Origin: Novosphingobium sp. Fuku2-ISO-50
Lineage (GTDB): Bacteria; Pseudomonadota; Alphaproteobacteria; Sphingomonadales; Sphingomonadaceae
Length of the DNA stretch: 64,000 bases
Assembly: GCF_001519055.1 (NCBI RefSeq)
Contig: NZ_KQ954286.1
Span: 62,001-126,000 of the forward strand
Direction: 5' to 3'
Of this stretch, positions 1-8,805 are shown piece after piece. The notes below the pieces were generated by a model. It had not been told where the DNA came from and ran no database searches. It worked only from the letters and a program-made list of their open reading frames with translations. The position numbers were made by a program, and so were the translations under genes. Each line of letters begins with the position of its first letter. The stretch's first letter is position 1.

Positions 1-835
1 CCCCCGAAGCCAGGATCACGTCGCCGCAGCGCAGTTTCCACAACACTTGCGCAAGCCCGCGGGATGTCTGCCCCGGCTCGACCCGGCGTTCGACCGCAGT
101 CACGAAATTGTCGTCCCAATGCCCGGTCGCGGTGGTGCGCATCAGCACGCGCCCGCCCGCCGCGCGAATCCGTCCCACTGCTCTGGCCGCCCATTTCGCA
201 CCGGGAACGCCGTCGATCGTCACGTTTTCGCGCAACAGGCTCCCGCCCGGCAGTGCATCCTGTTCGACCAGGATCACGCGGCGCCCCGCCTCGACCGCCC
301 GCAGCGCGGCGGCAAGACCCGCAGGCCCCGCCCCCACCACGAGCACATCGCAAAACGCCGCACGATGGCCATAACGGTCTGGATCGGCGCCTTGCGGAGG
401 GCGCCCCAATCCGGCAGCACGGCGGATGAACCGTTCGTAGATCATCCAGCGCGACGGCGGGCCAAAGAACGTCTTGTAATAAAACCCCGCCGGGATCAGC
501 GCCGAAACCAGCGAATTGACCGCGCCCACGTCATGGCGCAGCGAAGGCCAGGCGTTCTGGCTCGTGGCGACGAGGCCGGGATAGAGAAAGACATCGCTGG
601 CCCGCACATTGGGCTCGGCCCGCGCGCCTTCGCCGAGCGTGACCAGCGCCGAGGGCTCTTCAACCCCCATCGCCATGATCCCGCGCGGGCGATGATATTT
701 GAAACTGCGCGCAAGAAGCCTGACGCCATTGGCCATCAGCGCGGCGGCGAGCGTGTCACCGTCAACACCCCAATAGGCCTTGCCGTCGAATGTAAAGCGC
801 ATCGCTTCGCCATCGATGCCCGATCCCGCGCGCAT
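1..835 (-). CDS. soxA: Sarcosine oxidase alpha subunit, N-terminal part (runs off the window)
   Basis: Reading leftward from 835 the frame stays open to the window edge, giving about 278 residues of a protein that should reach roughly 950-1000. The first 100 residues contain the RSFKYHRPRGI segment of the small [2Fe-2S] ferredoxin-like domain. A Rossmann FAD/NAD motif (VVGAGPAGLAAAL) follows near residue 175. This is the subunit that, in heterotetrameric sarcosine oxidase, binds NAD and hands the methyl group to tetrahydrofolate. The ATG overlaps the soxD stop codon by one base (TGATG), so the two are probably translationally coupled. The order soxB-soxD-soxA matches known sox operons; soxG would lie beyond the edge. 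The family call is firm. The substrate could be another N-methyl amino acid. Confidence 0.9.
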   Translation of the reverse strand, partial: MRAGSGIDGEAMRFTFDGKAYWGVDGDTLAAALMANGVRLLARSFKYHRPRGIMAMGVEEPSALVTLGEGARAEPNVRASDVFLYPGLVATSQNAWPSLRHDVGAVNSLVSALIPAGFYYKTFFGPPSRWMIYERFIRRAAGLGRPPQGADPDRYGHRAAFCDVLVVGAGPAGLAAALRAVEAGRRVILVEQDALPGGSLLRENVTIDGVPGAKWAARAVGRIRAAGGRVLMRTTATGHWDDNFVTAVERRVEPGQTSRGLAQVLWKLRCGDVILASG

Positions 836-1080
836 CACAGCGGCTCCACCGAGCGAATGGCGTGGCTCATCCGGTCACGCGTCAGGCGCAGCCATTGCCC
901 GCAGCCCTGGGCATGGACCCAGATTTCGGCCTCTTCGCCGCGCAGATTGGCCCGCGAAAACAGCGCGGTCATCGCCACGTCGGGCGCATCGTCAAGCCGC
1001 ACCACGCTGTCCGCGCTGCGTTCATAGGCGAATTCTTCCTGAATGCGGGGGCCACAATGCGGGCAAGGGATCAACAGCAT
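835..1080 (-). CDS. soxD: Sarcosine oxidase delta subunit
   Basis: An 81-residue protein starting MLLIPCPHCG, the normal size for SoxD. The N-terminal CPHCG pair and the later HAQGC segment supply the Cys/His ligands of the zinc site known in this small structural subunit. It sits between soxB (10 bases upstream) and soxA (one-base overlap), exactly where soxD occurs in other sox operons. A longer reading upstream would run into soxB coding sequence and is not needed. Confidence 0.92.
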   Translation of the reverse strand: MLLIPCPHCGPRIQEEFAYERSADSVVRLDDAPDVAMTALFSRANLRGEEAEIWVHAQGCGQWLRLTRDRMSHAIRSVEPL

Positions 1081-1090
1081 CTGGGCCCCC

Positions 1091-2353
1091 TCAACGGTTT
1101 TGCGGCATGGGGCCGGCGCCCGCTTCATCGATCGTGCGCCCTTGTGCAAAGCGCGCAAGATCAAACGGGGCGGCGATCGGATGGCTTTGCCCGGTGGCGA
1201 GCAAATGCGCGTAAAGCCGTCCCGAGCCCGGCGTCGCCTTGAACCCGCCATAGCACCAGCCGCCATTGAGATAGAGCCCGTCGAGCGGGGTTTCGCCGAT
1301 GATCGGCGACCCGTCAAAGCTCATGTCCGTCACCCCCGCCCATGACCGCACCATGCGCAGCCGCGACAGCGCGGGGACCAGCGAAATCGCCTGCGCGATC
1401 GAATCTTCCAGCCGGATCGGCGCGCCCCGCTGCGCATAACTGGGAAAGAAATCGGGATCGCCGCCACCGACGATGCCGCCCTTGTCGCTTTGCGAGAAAT
1501 AGCAGTGCAGCGTCTGCGACATGACCACGGTATCGATCATCGGCTTGACCGGCTCGGTCACCCAGGCTTGCAAAGTGTGGCTTTCGATCGGCAGCTTCAG
1601 CCCGGCCAGCCCGGCGACATGGCCGCTGTTGCCCGCAACGCAGATCCCGGTACGCCCGGCGGCGATGTCGCCGCGCGTGGTGCGCACGCCGGTCACGCGG
1701 TTGCCTTCCCGCAGGAATCCGGTGACTTCGCAATTCTCGATGATGTCGACGCCCAGATTGTCGGCGGCGCGCGCAAAGCCCCAGGCGACCGCATCGTGCC
1801 GCGCCGTCCCGCCGCGCCGCTGGATCAGCCCGCCCTCGATCGGCCAGCGCGCATCGCGGCCCATGTCGAACAGCGGCACCAGCCGCGCCACGGCATCGCG
1901 GTCGATCAGATCCGCATCGATCCCCATCGCGATCAGCGCGTCGCCGCGTTCGGCCAGCCGCGCCATGTCGGCATCGCTGTGCCCCAGAAACAAGGCGCCG
2001 CGCGGCGAAAACATGACGTTGTAATTCAGCTCGTCGGACAGGCCGTGCCACAGCTTGAGCGAATATTCGAGCAGGCGCTGCAACTGCGGCTGGCGATAGT
2101 TCGACCGCACGATCGTCGTGTTGCGCCCGGTGTTGCCGCCGCCGATCCAGCCCTTTTCGATCACTGCGACCCGGCGAATGCCATGATCTTTCGCCAGATA
2201 GTAGGCGGTGGCGAGCCCATGCCCGCCGCCGCCGATGACGATGACGTCATAAGGGCCGCGCGGCTCGCCCGCGCGCCAGGCCCGCCCCCAATGGCGATGA
2301 CCGCCCAGCGCGCCGCGCAGCAGGGAAAGCGCCGAATAGCGCCCCGCCCCCAC
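1091..2353 (-). CDS. soxB: Sarcosine oxidase beta subunit
   Basis: A 420-residue flavoprotein. The dinucleotide-binding motif (VIVIGGGGHGLATAYYL) is at residues 37-53. The segment GGTARHDAVAW around residues 181-191 corresponds to the region carrying the covalent-FMN histidine (here H186) in heterotetrameric sarcosine oxidases. The C-terminal GGWCYGGFKATP fits the DAO-fold family. This subunit oxidises the N-methyl group of sarcosine, giving glycine, H2O2 and a C1 unit together with SoxA, D and G. The start is GTG at 2353, one base after the stop of the upstream flavoprotein gene. An N-terminal extension of about 30 residues before the FAD motif is normal for SoxB. Confidence 0.93.
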   Translation of the reverse strand: MGAGRYSALSLLRGALGGHRHWGRAWRAGEPRGPYDVIVIGGGGHGLATAYYLAKDHGIRRVAVIEKGWIGGGNTGRNTTIVRSNYRQPQLQRLLEYSLKLWHGLSDELNYNVMFSPRGALFLGHSDADMARLAERGDALIAMGIDADLIDRDAVARLVPLFDMGRDARWPIEGGLIQRRGGTARHDAVAWGFARAADNLGVDIIENCEVTGFLREGNRVTGVRTTRGDIAAGRTGICVAGNSGHVAGLAGLKLPIESHTLQAWVTEPVKPMIDTVVMSQTLHCYFSQSDKGGIVGGGDPDFFPSYAQRGAPIRLEDSIAQAISLVPALSRLRMVRSWAGVTDMSFDGSPIIGETPLDGLYLNGGWCYGGFKATPGSGRLYAHLLATGQSHPIAAPFDLARFAQGRTIDEAGAGPMPQNR

Positions 2354-2354
2354 C

Positions 2355-3491
2355 TCAGGCCGCGCTCAGCGAGAGCCAGCCGCAGGCCTCGCGCCAATCG
2401 GGCGCAAGGCCGGCAAAGCGCGCCAGCGACAGCTTGGCAATGTCGGTAAAGCTGCATTGCCCGTCGACGACGAGATCGCGCACGGCATGGCCGGTCGCAG
2501 GCGACAGGCCAAAGCCGACCCCCGACATCGTCGCGATGACCAGATTGTCGATCCGGTCGATGACCGGGCGCCCGTCCGGGGTGTTTTCGATGATCCCCGC
2601 CCACGAACGGATCACGTGGAGATGCGCCGCCTTGGGGAACAATTCGGCCACACGCCGCGCGAGGCCCCGCGAAAGGGGCGTCGTCGGACGCGCGCGCACG
2701 CCTTCGGGTCGGGTCTCGATCCATTCGTGCGGCCCGCCGCCAAAGGCAAGATTGCCGCGCAAGGTCTGGCGGCCGTAGAGCCCGTTGCCATCGACTCCGC
2801 CCAGCTGCATCAGCGGCATCGGCTCGGTCACGATCATTTCCGCGCGCCCGGCCATCAGCGGCACATCGATCCCGATCGGCGCCAGCAAGCCAGCGATCTG
2901 CGGCCCCGCCGCAACGACCAGCGCGCCGCACGAAAAACGCCCTTGCGGCGTGGTCACAGCGCAGACTTGCCCGCCCGTGCGTTCGATCGACAAGACCGGA
3001 CAATGCTGCAAGATCCGCCCGCCCAGGTCCTGCAGCGCCCAGGCAAAGGCCTGCACCGTGCGCTGCGGATTGGCATGACCGCCAAATCGGAAATGAATCC
3101 CGCCCAGGCAATTGTCCCCCGCGATCGGCACCATTGCGCGCGCGGTCTGTCCGTCGATCCGGTCGACACGCCAGCCCATCGCATCGCACATATCGGCAAC
3201 GAAATGATAATGATCGAGATCGTGCGGGTCGGTCGCGATGATCACGCGCTCGGCCTGATGCTCGGTGGGATAGCCGAGCAAATCGTCCATCATCGGCCAG
3301 AGCCGCTGTTCCTCGGCAAACAGCGGGCTCTGGTAATGGCTTGCCCCGCCGCCGTTGCGGCTCGACGCTTCGGCGCCGACCGTGCCCTTGTCGAGCACGA
3401 GCACGCGCAATCCATCACGCGCCAGCCACCAGGCCGATGACAGCCCGGTAACTCCGGCGCCGATGACGATCACATCGTAATGCCCGCTCAC
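2355..3491 (-). CDS. FAD-dependent amine/amino-acid oxidoreductase (DAO family, HcnC/OoxB-like)
   Basis: A 378-residue DAO-fold flavoprotein. It starts at a GTG that overlaps the upstream stop (GTGA), which puts the FAD motif VIVIGAGVTGLSSAWW almost at the N terminus, as is usual. RSWAGIIENTPDGRP and the terminal MSGVGFGLSPATGHAV are typical of D-amino-acid/opine oxidase subunits. Directly upstream is an HcnB/OoxA-like partner. The two together resemble heteromeric opine oxidase (OoxAB), HcnBC or dye-linked proline dehydrogenase. It probably oxidises a secondary amine in the pathway that feeds sarcosine oxidase. The exact substrate cannot be read from sequence. Confidence 0.8.
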   Translation of the reverse strand: MSGHYDVIVIGAGVTGLSSAWWLARDGLRVLVLDKGTVGAEASSRNGGGASHYQSPLFAEEQRLWPMMDDLLGYPTEHQAERVIIATDPHDLDHYHFVADMCDAMGWRVDRIDGQTARAMVPIAGDNCLGGIHFRFGGHANPQRTVQAFAWALQDLGGRILQHCPVLSIERTGGQVCAVTTPQGRFSCGALVVAAGPQIAGLLAPIGIDVPLMAGRAEMIVTEPMPLMQLGGVDGNGLYGRQTLRGNLAFGGGPHEWIETRPEGVRARPTTPLSRGLARRVAELFPKAAHLHVIRSWAGIIENTPDGRPVIDRIDNLVIATMSGVGFGLSPATGHAVRDLVVDGQCSFTDIAKLSLARFAGLAPDWREACGWLSLSAA

Positions 3492-5026
3492 AGGTGTCCG
3501 CTCCCGCCGATGGTGGCCAATTTGCGCGCTTCTTCTTCGGTGCCGATGTCGCGATAGGGTATCCATTGCGTCGCGATGCCGAACCACACGTCCCAACCTG
3601 CGCGCATCGCGGCGTTTTCCTGCCAGTCGGCCATCACGCCCAGCGGCACCGGGCGCACCGGCACACGCCAATTGCCGCGCGGCGCCGATTTGGGCGGCAG
3701 GTTTGCAGCCATGGCGAGCAAGAGCGAGACTTGTTCGCGGCAGCGCCGCCCCTGGCACGGCCCCATCCCCGCGCGGGTCAGCCGCTTGACTTGCTCGGCA
3801 TCGGGCGGTCCGTCTTCGAGCAGCGTGCAAAGCGAACGGCCTGCCATGTGCGCAGAGCGCGACAGGTATTGCGGCGGCTGCACGCCGATCAGGTCGGCGC
3901 GGCTGACCTCTTCGCACTGGCAGACCAGCGTCGTGTCGGGGCTCGTCGCGACCAGCGCGCGCAACCAGTCGCTGCGATAGGCCATGCGGTCGAAATCGTC
4001 GGAAATATGCGGCAGCATCGCCTCTTGCCCGAGCGCCAGCGCCATGACCGCGCGCCCTTGCGCCTCGGCCGCCGCGCGCGATCCCGTCAATCCGGTCGCC
4101 GCGCCCGCCAGCCAGATCCCGGGCAGGACTTCGCCCGCGCCGCCGGGAATGACCGCCCCGCCGCGCAACGGCTCGGTCACGACGCTCGCCCCTGCGACTT
4201 CGGCCAGTTCGATCGCGGGGACGGCATCGACCGCCATGATCACCGTGTCGCACGCGATCCCATGTTCGGCGCCATCCGCAGAAGCGACGATCACCCGCTC
4301 GACCCCGTCGATCCCGCCCTCGGCACGGAGCACGCTGTGCCCGGTCAAAACCGACAGCCCCCCGGCGTCACCCTGCGCCGCATCGCGCACTTCGATCAGC
4401 GCAGCGACCTCGATCCCGTGCTCGAGCGCCAGATGCGCCGTATCGAGCGCCAGCGCGCCGGAGCCCAGGATCACCACCCGCCGCCCGGCAAAGGCGTCAT
4501 AGCGCCGCACCAAAGTGTCAAACGCCAGCGCCCCCATCACCCCGTGCAGATCCCACCCGGCAAAGGCCAGCGCACAATCGCGCGCGCCGGTCGCCAGAAC
4601 GAGCCGTTCATAGCCGATCGTCCAGGCCTTTTGCCCATCGGACAGTCCGAGCATGGCGCGCGGCAAGGCGCCGCACGCCTCGCGATTGCGCCACAGCCCC
4701 CAGGCCGTCGTGCCAAGCCGGACATCGACCCCCGCCTCGAAACAGTCCGCAATCAACGGTTCGTTTTCGACCAGCGTTTCGATCAACCGTTCGGGCGCCT
4801 GCAAGGCGGCGGTGGCGCGGGCACCAAACCAATAGGGCACATCGTGGCCCGCAAGCACCGCAGGAACCGGATGTTCGTCGATCAGCAGAACCTGCCGCCC
4901 GGCGCGCGCAGCTTCGAGCGCGGCGCCAAGTCCGGCGGGGCCCGCGCCGACGATCACGATGTCATGCAGTTCATCGGGCGCGGCGATCTTGCCATCAATT
5001 GCATAGGGATCGTGAATCCGGGTCAT
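3488..5026 (-). CDS. FAD/NAD-dependent oxidoreductase with [2Fe-2S] BFD-like domain (HcnB/OoxA-like)
   Basis: A 512-residue protein with an N-terminal FAD motif (IVIVGAGPAGLGAALEAA, residues 23-40) and a second dinucleotide fold near residue 182 (RVVILGSGALALDTA). A bacterioferritin-associated-ferredoxin-like region holds CQCEEVS and MGPCQGRRC, four cysteines arranged to bind [2Fe-2S]. This is the architecture of HcnB, opine oxidase subunit A and the alpha subunit of dye-linked proline dehydrogenase. It overlaps its neighbours on both sides by four bases (ATGA, GTGA). No separate HcnA-like ferredoxin gene is seen beside it, so hydrogen cyanide synthesis is unlikely. Oxidation of an N-substituted amino acid is the better guess. 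Confidence 0.82.
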   Translation of the reverse strand: MTRIHDPYAIDGKIAAPDELHDIVIVGAGPAGLGAALEAARAGRQVLLIDEHPVPAVLAGHDVPYWFGARATAALQAPERLIETLVENEPLIADCFEAGVDVRLGTTAWGLWRNREACGALPRAMLGLSDGQKAWTIGYERLVLATGARDCALAFAGWDLHGVMGALAFDTLVRRYDAFAGRRVVILGSGALALDTAHLALEHGIEVAALIEVRDAAQGDAGGLSVLTGHSVLRAEGGIDGVERVIVASADGAEHGIACDTVIMAVDAVPAIELAEVAGASVVTEPLRGGAVIPGGAGEVLPGIWLAGAATGLTGSRAAAEAQGRAVMALALGQEAMLPHISDDFDRMAYRSDWLRALVATSPDTTLVCQCEEVSRADLIGVQPPQYLSRSAHMAGRSLCTLLEDGPPDAEQVKRLTRAGMGPCQGRRCREQVSLLLAMAANLPPKSAPRGNWRVPVRPVPLGVMADWQENAAMRAGWDVWFGIATQWIPYRDIGTEEEARKLATIGGSGHL

Positions 5027-6282
5027 ACGTGCTCCAGCGCCTGGGCAAAGTCGGCAATCAGATCGTCGGGATGTTCGATCCCCACCGACAGGCGGATCGT
5101 GCCCTCGGTAATCCCCCCGGCGGCGCGCGCCTCGGCAGGAACGTTGTAATGCGTGGTGGTCGCCGAATGGCAGGCCAGCGTTTCAGAGCCGCCGAGGCTG
5201 ACCGCCTGTTTCACCAGTCGCAACCCGTCGAGCAGGCGAAATGCCTCCGCCTCGCCGCCATGGAGATGAAACGAAAAGGTCGATCCCGCGCCTTTGCACT
5301 GGCGGTCATAGACCATGCGCTGCGGCGTTCCTTCGGGCAGGAAGCCGAGGAAGGTGACGCCCGCGACTTTGCCATGATCGCGCAAAAACGCAGCGACCAG
5401 CGCGGCATTCGACATCGCGCGCTCCGAGCGCACCGCCACGCTTTCGAGCGAGCGCAAGACCAGCCAGCAGGTGAACGGATCGCAATGGCTGCCCAGCATG
5501 GTGCGCCATTGCAGCAAGGGCGCGATCACTTCGGCGCGCCCGCTCACCCCGCCGGCCAGCAGATCGCTGTGCCCGCCGCAATACTTGGTGAGCGACGTCA
5601 TCGTCAGATCGACACCCAGTTCGACCGGGCGTTGCGCAAAGGGCGCAAGAAACGTGTTATCGCAGACCACCAGCGGCCGACGCCCGATGCGCGCGCCGAT
5701 TTCATCGGCAATCGCCACGACCAGCGCAATGTCGGTCAGCGCTGCGGTGGGATTGGCCGGGGTTTCGATCACGATCAGCGCGAGCGGGCCCTGCGCCAGC
5801 GCCAGTTCCGCCTGTGCACGGATATGATCGCCATCGCAGCCATCGCCAATCGGCACGGCGTGGACGCCGAAATGCGGCATCATCTGATTATAGAGCGCCT
5901 CGGTCCCGCCATAGATCGGTCGGCTGTGCAACACGCTGTCGCCGGGGCGCAGATGGGTCAGCGCGATCGCGCTGTGCGCCGCCATGCCCGAGGCGAACAC
6001 CGCCGCGCTTTGTGCGCCGTCGATTGCGGCCAGCCGCGTTTCGAGCATGGCGAGATTGGGATGCGACAGGCGGGCATAGATATAGGCAGGCTGGCCCGCC
6101 ATCGGCCCGGTGCCGCGAAAATAGGCTTCGTGGATCGCGCGCGCCTGTTCCGCGCTTTCATAGACAAACGTGGATGTCAGATAGACCGGCGGCTTGGCCG
6201 CGCCGCTGGCGCTCGCCGGGTCATAGCCCGCCATGATCGCCAGCGTTTCGGGATGGAACGTCGCGCCCGGTTCATGCGGCAT
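5023..6282 (-). CDS. Cys/Met-metabolism PLP-dependent lyase (methionine gamma-lyase / cystathionine gamma-lyase family)
   Basis: A 419-residue fold-type I PLP enzyme. The Schiff-base lysine is K233 in SLTKYCGGHSD, with D208 in VVCDNTF to bind the pyridine nitrogen and the usual RPIYGGTEALY segment near residue 121. The C-terminal SVGIEHPDDLIADF is diagnostic of this family. Members break C-S bonds (methionine gamma-lyase, cystathionine gamma-lyase) or make them; sequence alone does not say which. It starts after AAGGG with suitable spacing, overlaps the end of the Rieske gene by 11 bases and its own stop overlaps the next start. A sulfur-amino-acid lyase inside a demethylation operon is unexpected (see findings). 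Confidence 0.85.
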   Translation of the reverse strand: MPHEPGATFHPETLAIMAGYDPASASGAAKPPVYLTSTFVYESAEQARAIHEAYFRGTGPMAGQPAYIYARLSHPNLAMLETRLAAIDGAQSAAVFASGMAAHSAIALTHLRPGDSVLHSRPIYGGTEALYNQMMPHFGVHAVPIGDGCDGDHIRAQAELALAQGPLALIVIETPANPTAALTDIALVVAIADEIGARIGRRPLVVCDNTFLAPFAQRPVELGVDLTMTSLTKYCGGHSDLLAGGVSGRAEVIAPLLQWRTMLGSHCDPFTCWLVLRSLESVAVRSERAMSNAALVAAFLRDHGKVAGVTFLGFLPEGTPQRMVYDRQCKGAGSTFSFHLHGGEAEAFRLLDGLRLVKQAVSLGGSETLACHSATTTHYNVPAEARAAGGITEGTIRLSVGIEHPDDLIADFAQALEHV

Positions 6283-7519
6283 GCAGTTGCCCTTTTACCC
6301 CCTGTTTCCCATCCACCAGTTGCTCATCCAGATATTCCGCCGCGCGGGCGCAGTACCAGTCGACAAATCGCAGCACGAGCACTTCGGCCTCGGGCGAATA
6401 GGGACCAGGCACATAGCCCGGACTGTCGACCCCGGCCTGGTTGTTTTCCGCCAGTTCCTTGTCCTGCAGGTTGGTGGTGTGCCACGGCTCGGCAATCGCT
6501 TCGCCATCGTAATCCACGCCATCGACCGCATCCTTGTGCACCAGCCACTTCGCAGTCACCAGCGTTTCCTTTGGCCCCGTCGGCATGGCGCTGAAGAAGA
6601 ACAGGATCTCGCCCGTGGCATGGGCAAAGCTATGCGGTTCGAGCGCCCAGCGCAGCGAGCCGATGTCGCCATCGCCAAGTTTGCACATCAACTTTTTCGA
6701 AGCCGGCGCGCCGTCCACGGTCATCGATTTCATGCCGGGATTGAGCGGGAAACGCAGCGCCTGCCACCAATCTTCGCCAACCGGACCGCAAGGCAGGCCG
6801 ACGTCCGCCATGCGCTCTTCGAATTGCCGGGCATGCTCTGCCCCGCCATAATCGAAATAGGCGCTGCTCCCGACAGGAAAGGTGCGCGACAGTTCGGGGT
6901 GCGAGCCCTGACAGTGATAGCATTCGCGCCCGTTTTCCATCACGAGCTTCCAGTTCGCGTATTCGACCAGCGTTTCGACACGCGCCACTTTTGCGTTTTC
7001 GAGGTCGTGCGGTGCCAGCACCGTTTCCATGTCGGTGCGAAACTGTTCGAAGGCTGGCGGATTGTCGGACAGGCAGATATAGATCACCCCCGCCACCACT
7101 TCGAGCCGCACCGGACGAAGCCCGTGTTCGCCGGTGTCGAAATCGTCGGGCATGCGCGCCGCGCTCAACAGCGAGCCATCGAGGTTATACGTCCAGCGGT
7201 GATAGGGGCAGACGATGCGCGGGCTCTTGCCCAGCCCTTCCTTGCACAAGACCGCGCCGCGATGCCGACACGAATTGTGAAAGGCCAGGATCTGCCCATC
7301 GCGCCCGCGCACGATCAACACCGGCCATGGCCCGATCCTGATCGAGGTATAGCTGCCCGGATCGGGGACTTCGCACGTAAACCCGGCCATCAACCATGAC
7401 CGGGCATAGATCGCATGAAGGTCGAATTCGAACATGGCGGGATCGTTGTAAAGCGCCTGCGGCAAAGTGTAGCCCGGCCGCCGGGCGGCCAGCGCCGCGC
7501 TGATCTGAGCGAGATCCAC
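6272..7519 (-). CDS. Rieske-type oxygenase, betaine demethylase-like alpha subunit
   Basis: A 415-residue Rieske non-haem iron oxygenase. The [2Fe-2S] ligands are C84, H86, C104 and H107 (SCRHRG ... CPYHRW). The mononuclear iron region follows with NWKLVMEN and H202/H207 (YHCQGSHPEL). Relatives with this layout include glycine-betaine monooxygenase GbcA and the stachydrine and carnitine oxygenases. They remove or attack N-methyl groups of quaternary amines using electrons from a reductase. First gene of the operon. Start is GTG at 7519 behind GGGGA. Its position upstream of sarcosine oxidase genes fits betaine to dimethylglycine chemistry. The reductase partner (GbcB-like) is not in the window. 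Confidence 0.82.
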   Translation of the reverse strand: MDLAQISAALAARRPGYTLPQALYNDPAMFEFDLHAIYARSWLMAGFTCEVPDPGSYTSIRIGPWPVLIVRGRDGQILAFHNSCRHRGAVLCKEGLGKSPRIVCPYHRWTYNLDGSLLSAARMPDDFDTGEHGLRPVRLEVVAGVIYICLSDNPPAFEQFRTDMETVLAPHDLENAKVARVETLVEYANWKLVMENGRECYHCQGSHPELSRTFPVGSSAYFDYGGAEHARQFEERMADVGLPCGPVGEDWWQALRFPLNPGMKSMTVDGAPASKKLMCKLGDGDIGSLRWALEPHSFAHATGEILFFFSAMPTGPKETLVTAKWLVHKDAVDGVDYDGEAIAEPWHTTNLQDKELAENNQAGVDSPGYVPGPYSPEAEVLVLRFVDWYCARAAEYLDEQLVDGKQGVKGQLHAA

Positions 7520-7734
7520 GTGTCATGTCCCCTTTTTCATGGCTGCAGACGCCTGACCGGGCCCGCTCACCGGGCGCGGGACATCGCCCGCAAAGAGGCT
7601 TGCCCGAACCGTGTCGTTCACGGCATTTTGATGACATGAGGAAGCGCAAGGCAGCGAATCCCATTAAGTCATGACCATATTCGATTTTTCGTGCAGCCTT
7701 TTTTACGGGTGGAACGCGTCATCGCTTTCGGAGC
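7520..7734. promoter_or_regulatory. Divergent promoter region between the demethylation operon and its LysR gene
   Basis: These 215 bases separate two divergent genes, the classic LysR arrangement, so the control sites for both are expected here. A perfect 8-bp palindrome, gtcatgac (7668-7675), sits in an AT-richer stretch flanked by ttaa and ata, a plausible half of a LysR recognition region. No coding sequence was found. Promoter elements were not assigned because alphaproteobacterial -10 boxes are weakly conserved. Confidence 0.45.
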
Positions 7735-8796
7735 ATGCTATTGAGCGAGATCATTGACAACGCCAAAGCCGAAGCCCGGGCCCCCGGATCGGCGCGGACC
7801 AAACGCAACGGAGCCGACACGATCGCGAGCAACCGTCTGATCAATCGCCGCTGGCTTCCGCTCAACGCGCTGCGCGCGTTCGAGGCTGTGGGCAGACACC
7901 TGAGCTTTACTGCCGGGGCGCAAGCGTTGACCGTGTCGCAAAGCGCGATGAGCCGCCATGTCTCCAGTCTGGAAGACCTGATCGGCAAGCCGCTGTTCGA
8001 CCGCTCCGCCAGCGGCCTGCGCCTGACACCGGCGGGCGAAATCCTGCTGCCGGTGGTGGCCAAATGCCTCGATCGGCTCGAAGAAACGATCAATACGGTG
8101 CGCAACCGCGACAGCGAAAGCCGCCCGCTGCGGCTGCATATCCCGCCCTCGCTGCTCTATCAGACCGCGCTGCCGCTGCTGCACGGATTTCGCCGCGAAC
8201 ATCCCGAAATCCGCCTGGATGTCACCACGTCGAATGTGACGGGTACGCCGCAAGGCAATGTCGACATGGCGATCGTGTTCGACCGGCCCAATGTCGATGA
8301 CCGGGTTACCGATCTGTTGTGGATGGTGCGCGTCGCCCCGCTCTGTTCGCCCGCGACCTGGGCCGCACACCAGGGCAAGACGCTCGAAGCCTTTTTGCAG
8401 GCCGCCGAATTGCTGCATGTAAAGCTCGACAACGAACCGCGCGGACTGTTGTGGAGCACCTATGCCGATCAGCAACGCGTACACATCGACGCGGGCGGCG
8501 GGCTGGCGTTCGACACCGCCTATTCGGCCGTGCGCTATGCCATCGGCGCAACGGGCGTCGTGCTGGCCGACATCGACATGTTTGCCGACGAGATCGCCGC
8601 CGGAACGCTGGTCATGCCGTTTCCCTGCATCAGCGCCGACGGCTATGGCTATTACCTGAAAACCCATGCCGAAGACCTGTCGGACCCGGCGATCTTTCTG
8701 CTGCGCGACTGGATCATCGCCCATTTCGCGCGCGGGGCTCAGGGGCGCGGTCAGGATTTGGGCGAGGACATGCAGCGCATGGCGCCAGGCACGTGA
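7735..8796 (+). CDS. LysR-family transcriptional regulator (GcvA-like)
   Basis: A 353-residue LysR-type regulator. The winged helix-turn-helix lies about 40 residues in (LPLNALRAFEAVGRHLSF ... VSQSAMSRHVSSLE), followed by the periplasmic-binding-protein-like effector domain. The LPLNALRAFEA opening is that of GcvA-type members. It is divergent from the Rieske/sox operon, so it most likely controls that operon in response to a betaine or N-methyl amino acid. The ATG at 7735 is only one base from GGAG and the first 40 residues look poorly conserved. The real start may lie at a downstream codon nearer the helix-turn-helix. Confidence 0.85.
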   Translation: MLLSEIIDNAKAEARAPGSARTKRNGADTIASNRLINRRWLPLNALRAFEAVGRHLSFTAGAQALTVSQSAMSRHVSSLEDLIGKPLFDRSASGLRLTPAGEILLPVVAKCLDRLEETINTVRNRDSESRPLRLHIPPSLLYQTALPLLHGFRREHPEIRLDVTTSNVTGTPQGNVDMAIVFDRPNVDDRVTDLLWMVRVAPLCSPATWAAHQGKTLEAFLQAAELLHVKLDNEPRGLLWSTYADQQRVHIDAGGGLAFDTAYSAVRYAIGATGVVLADIDMFADEIAAGTLVMPFPCISADGYGYYLKTHAEDLSDPAIFLLRDWIIAHFARGAQGRGQDLGEDMQRMAPGT

Positions 8797-8805
8797 TGCG
8801 GCCTG

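Noticed and set aside
3488..5026. Hydrogen cyanide synthase subunit HcnB
   Set aside because: The HcnA ferredoxin gene is missing and the neighbours are demethylation enzymes; an opine/secondary-amine oxidase fits better.
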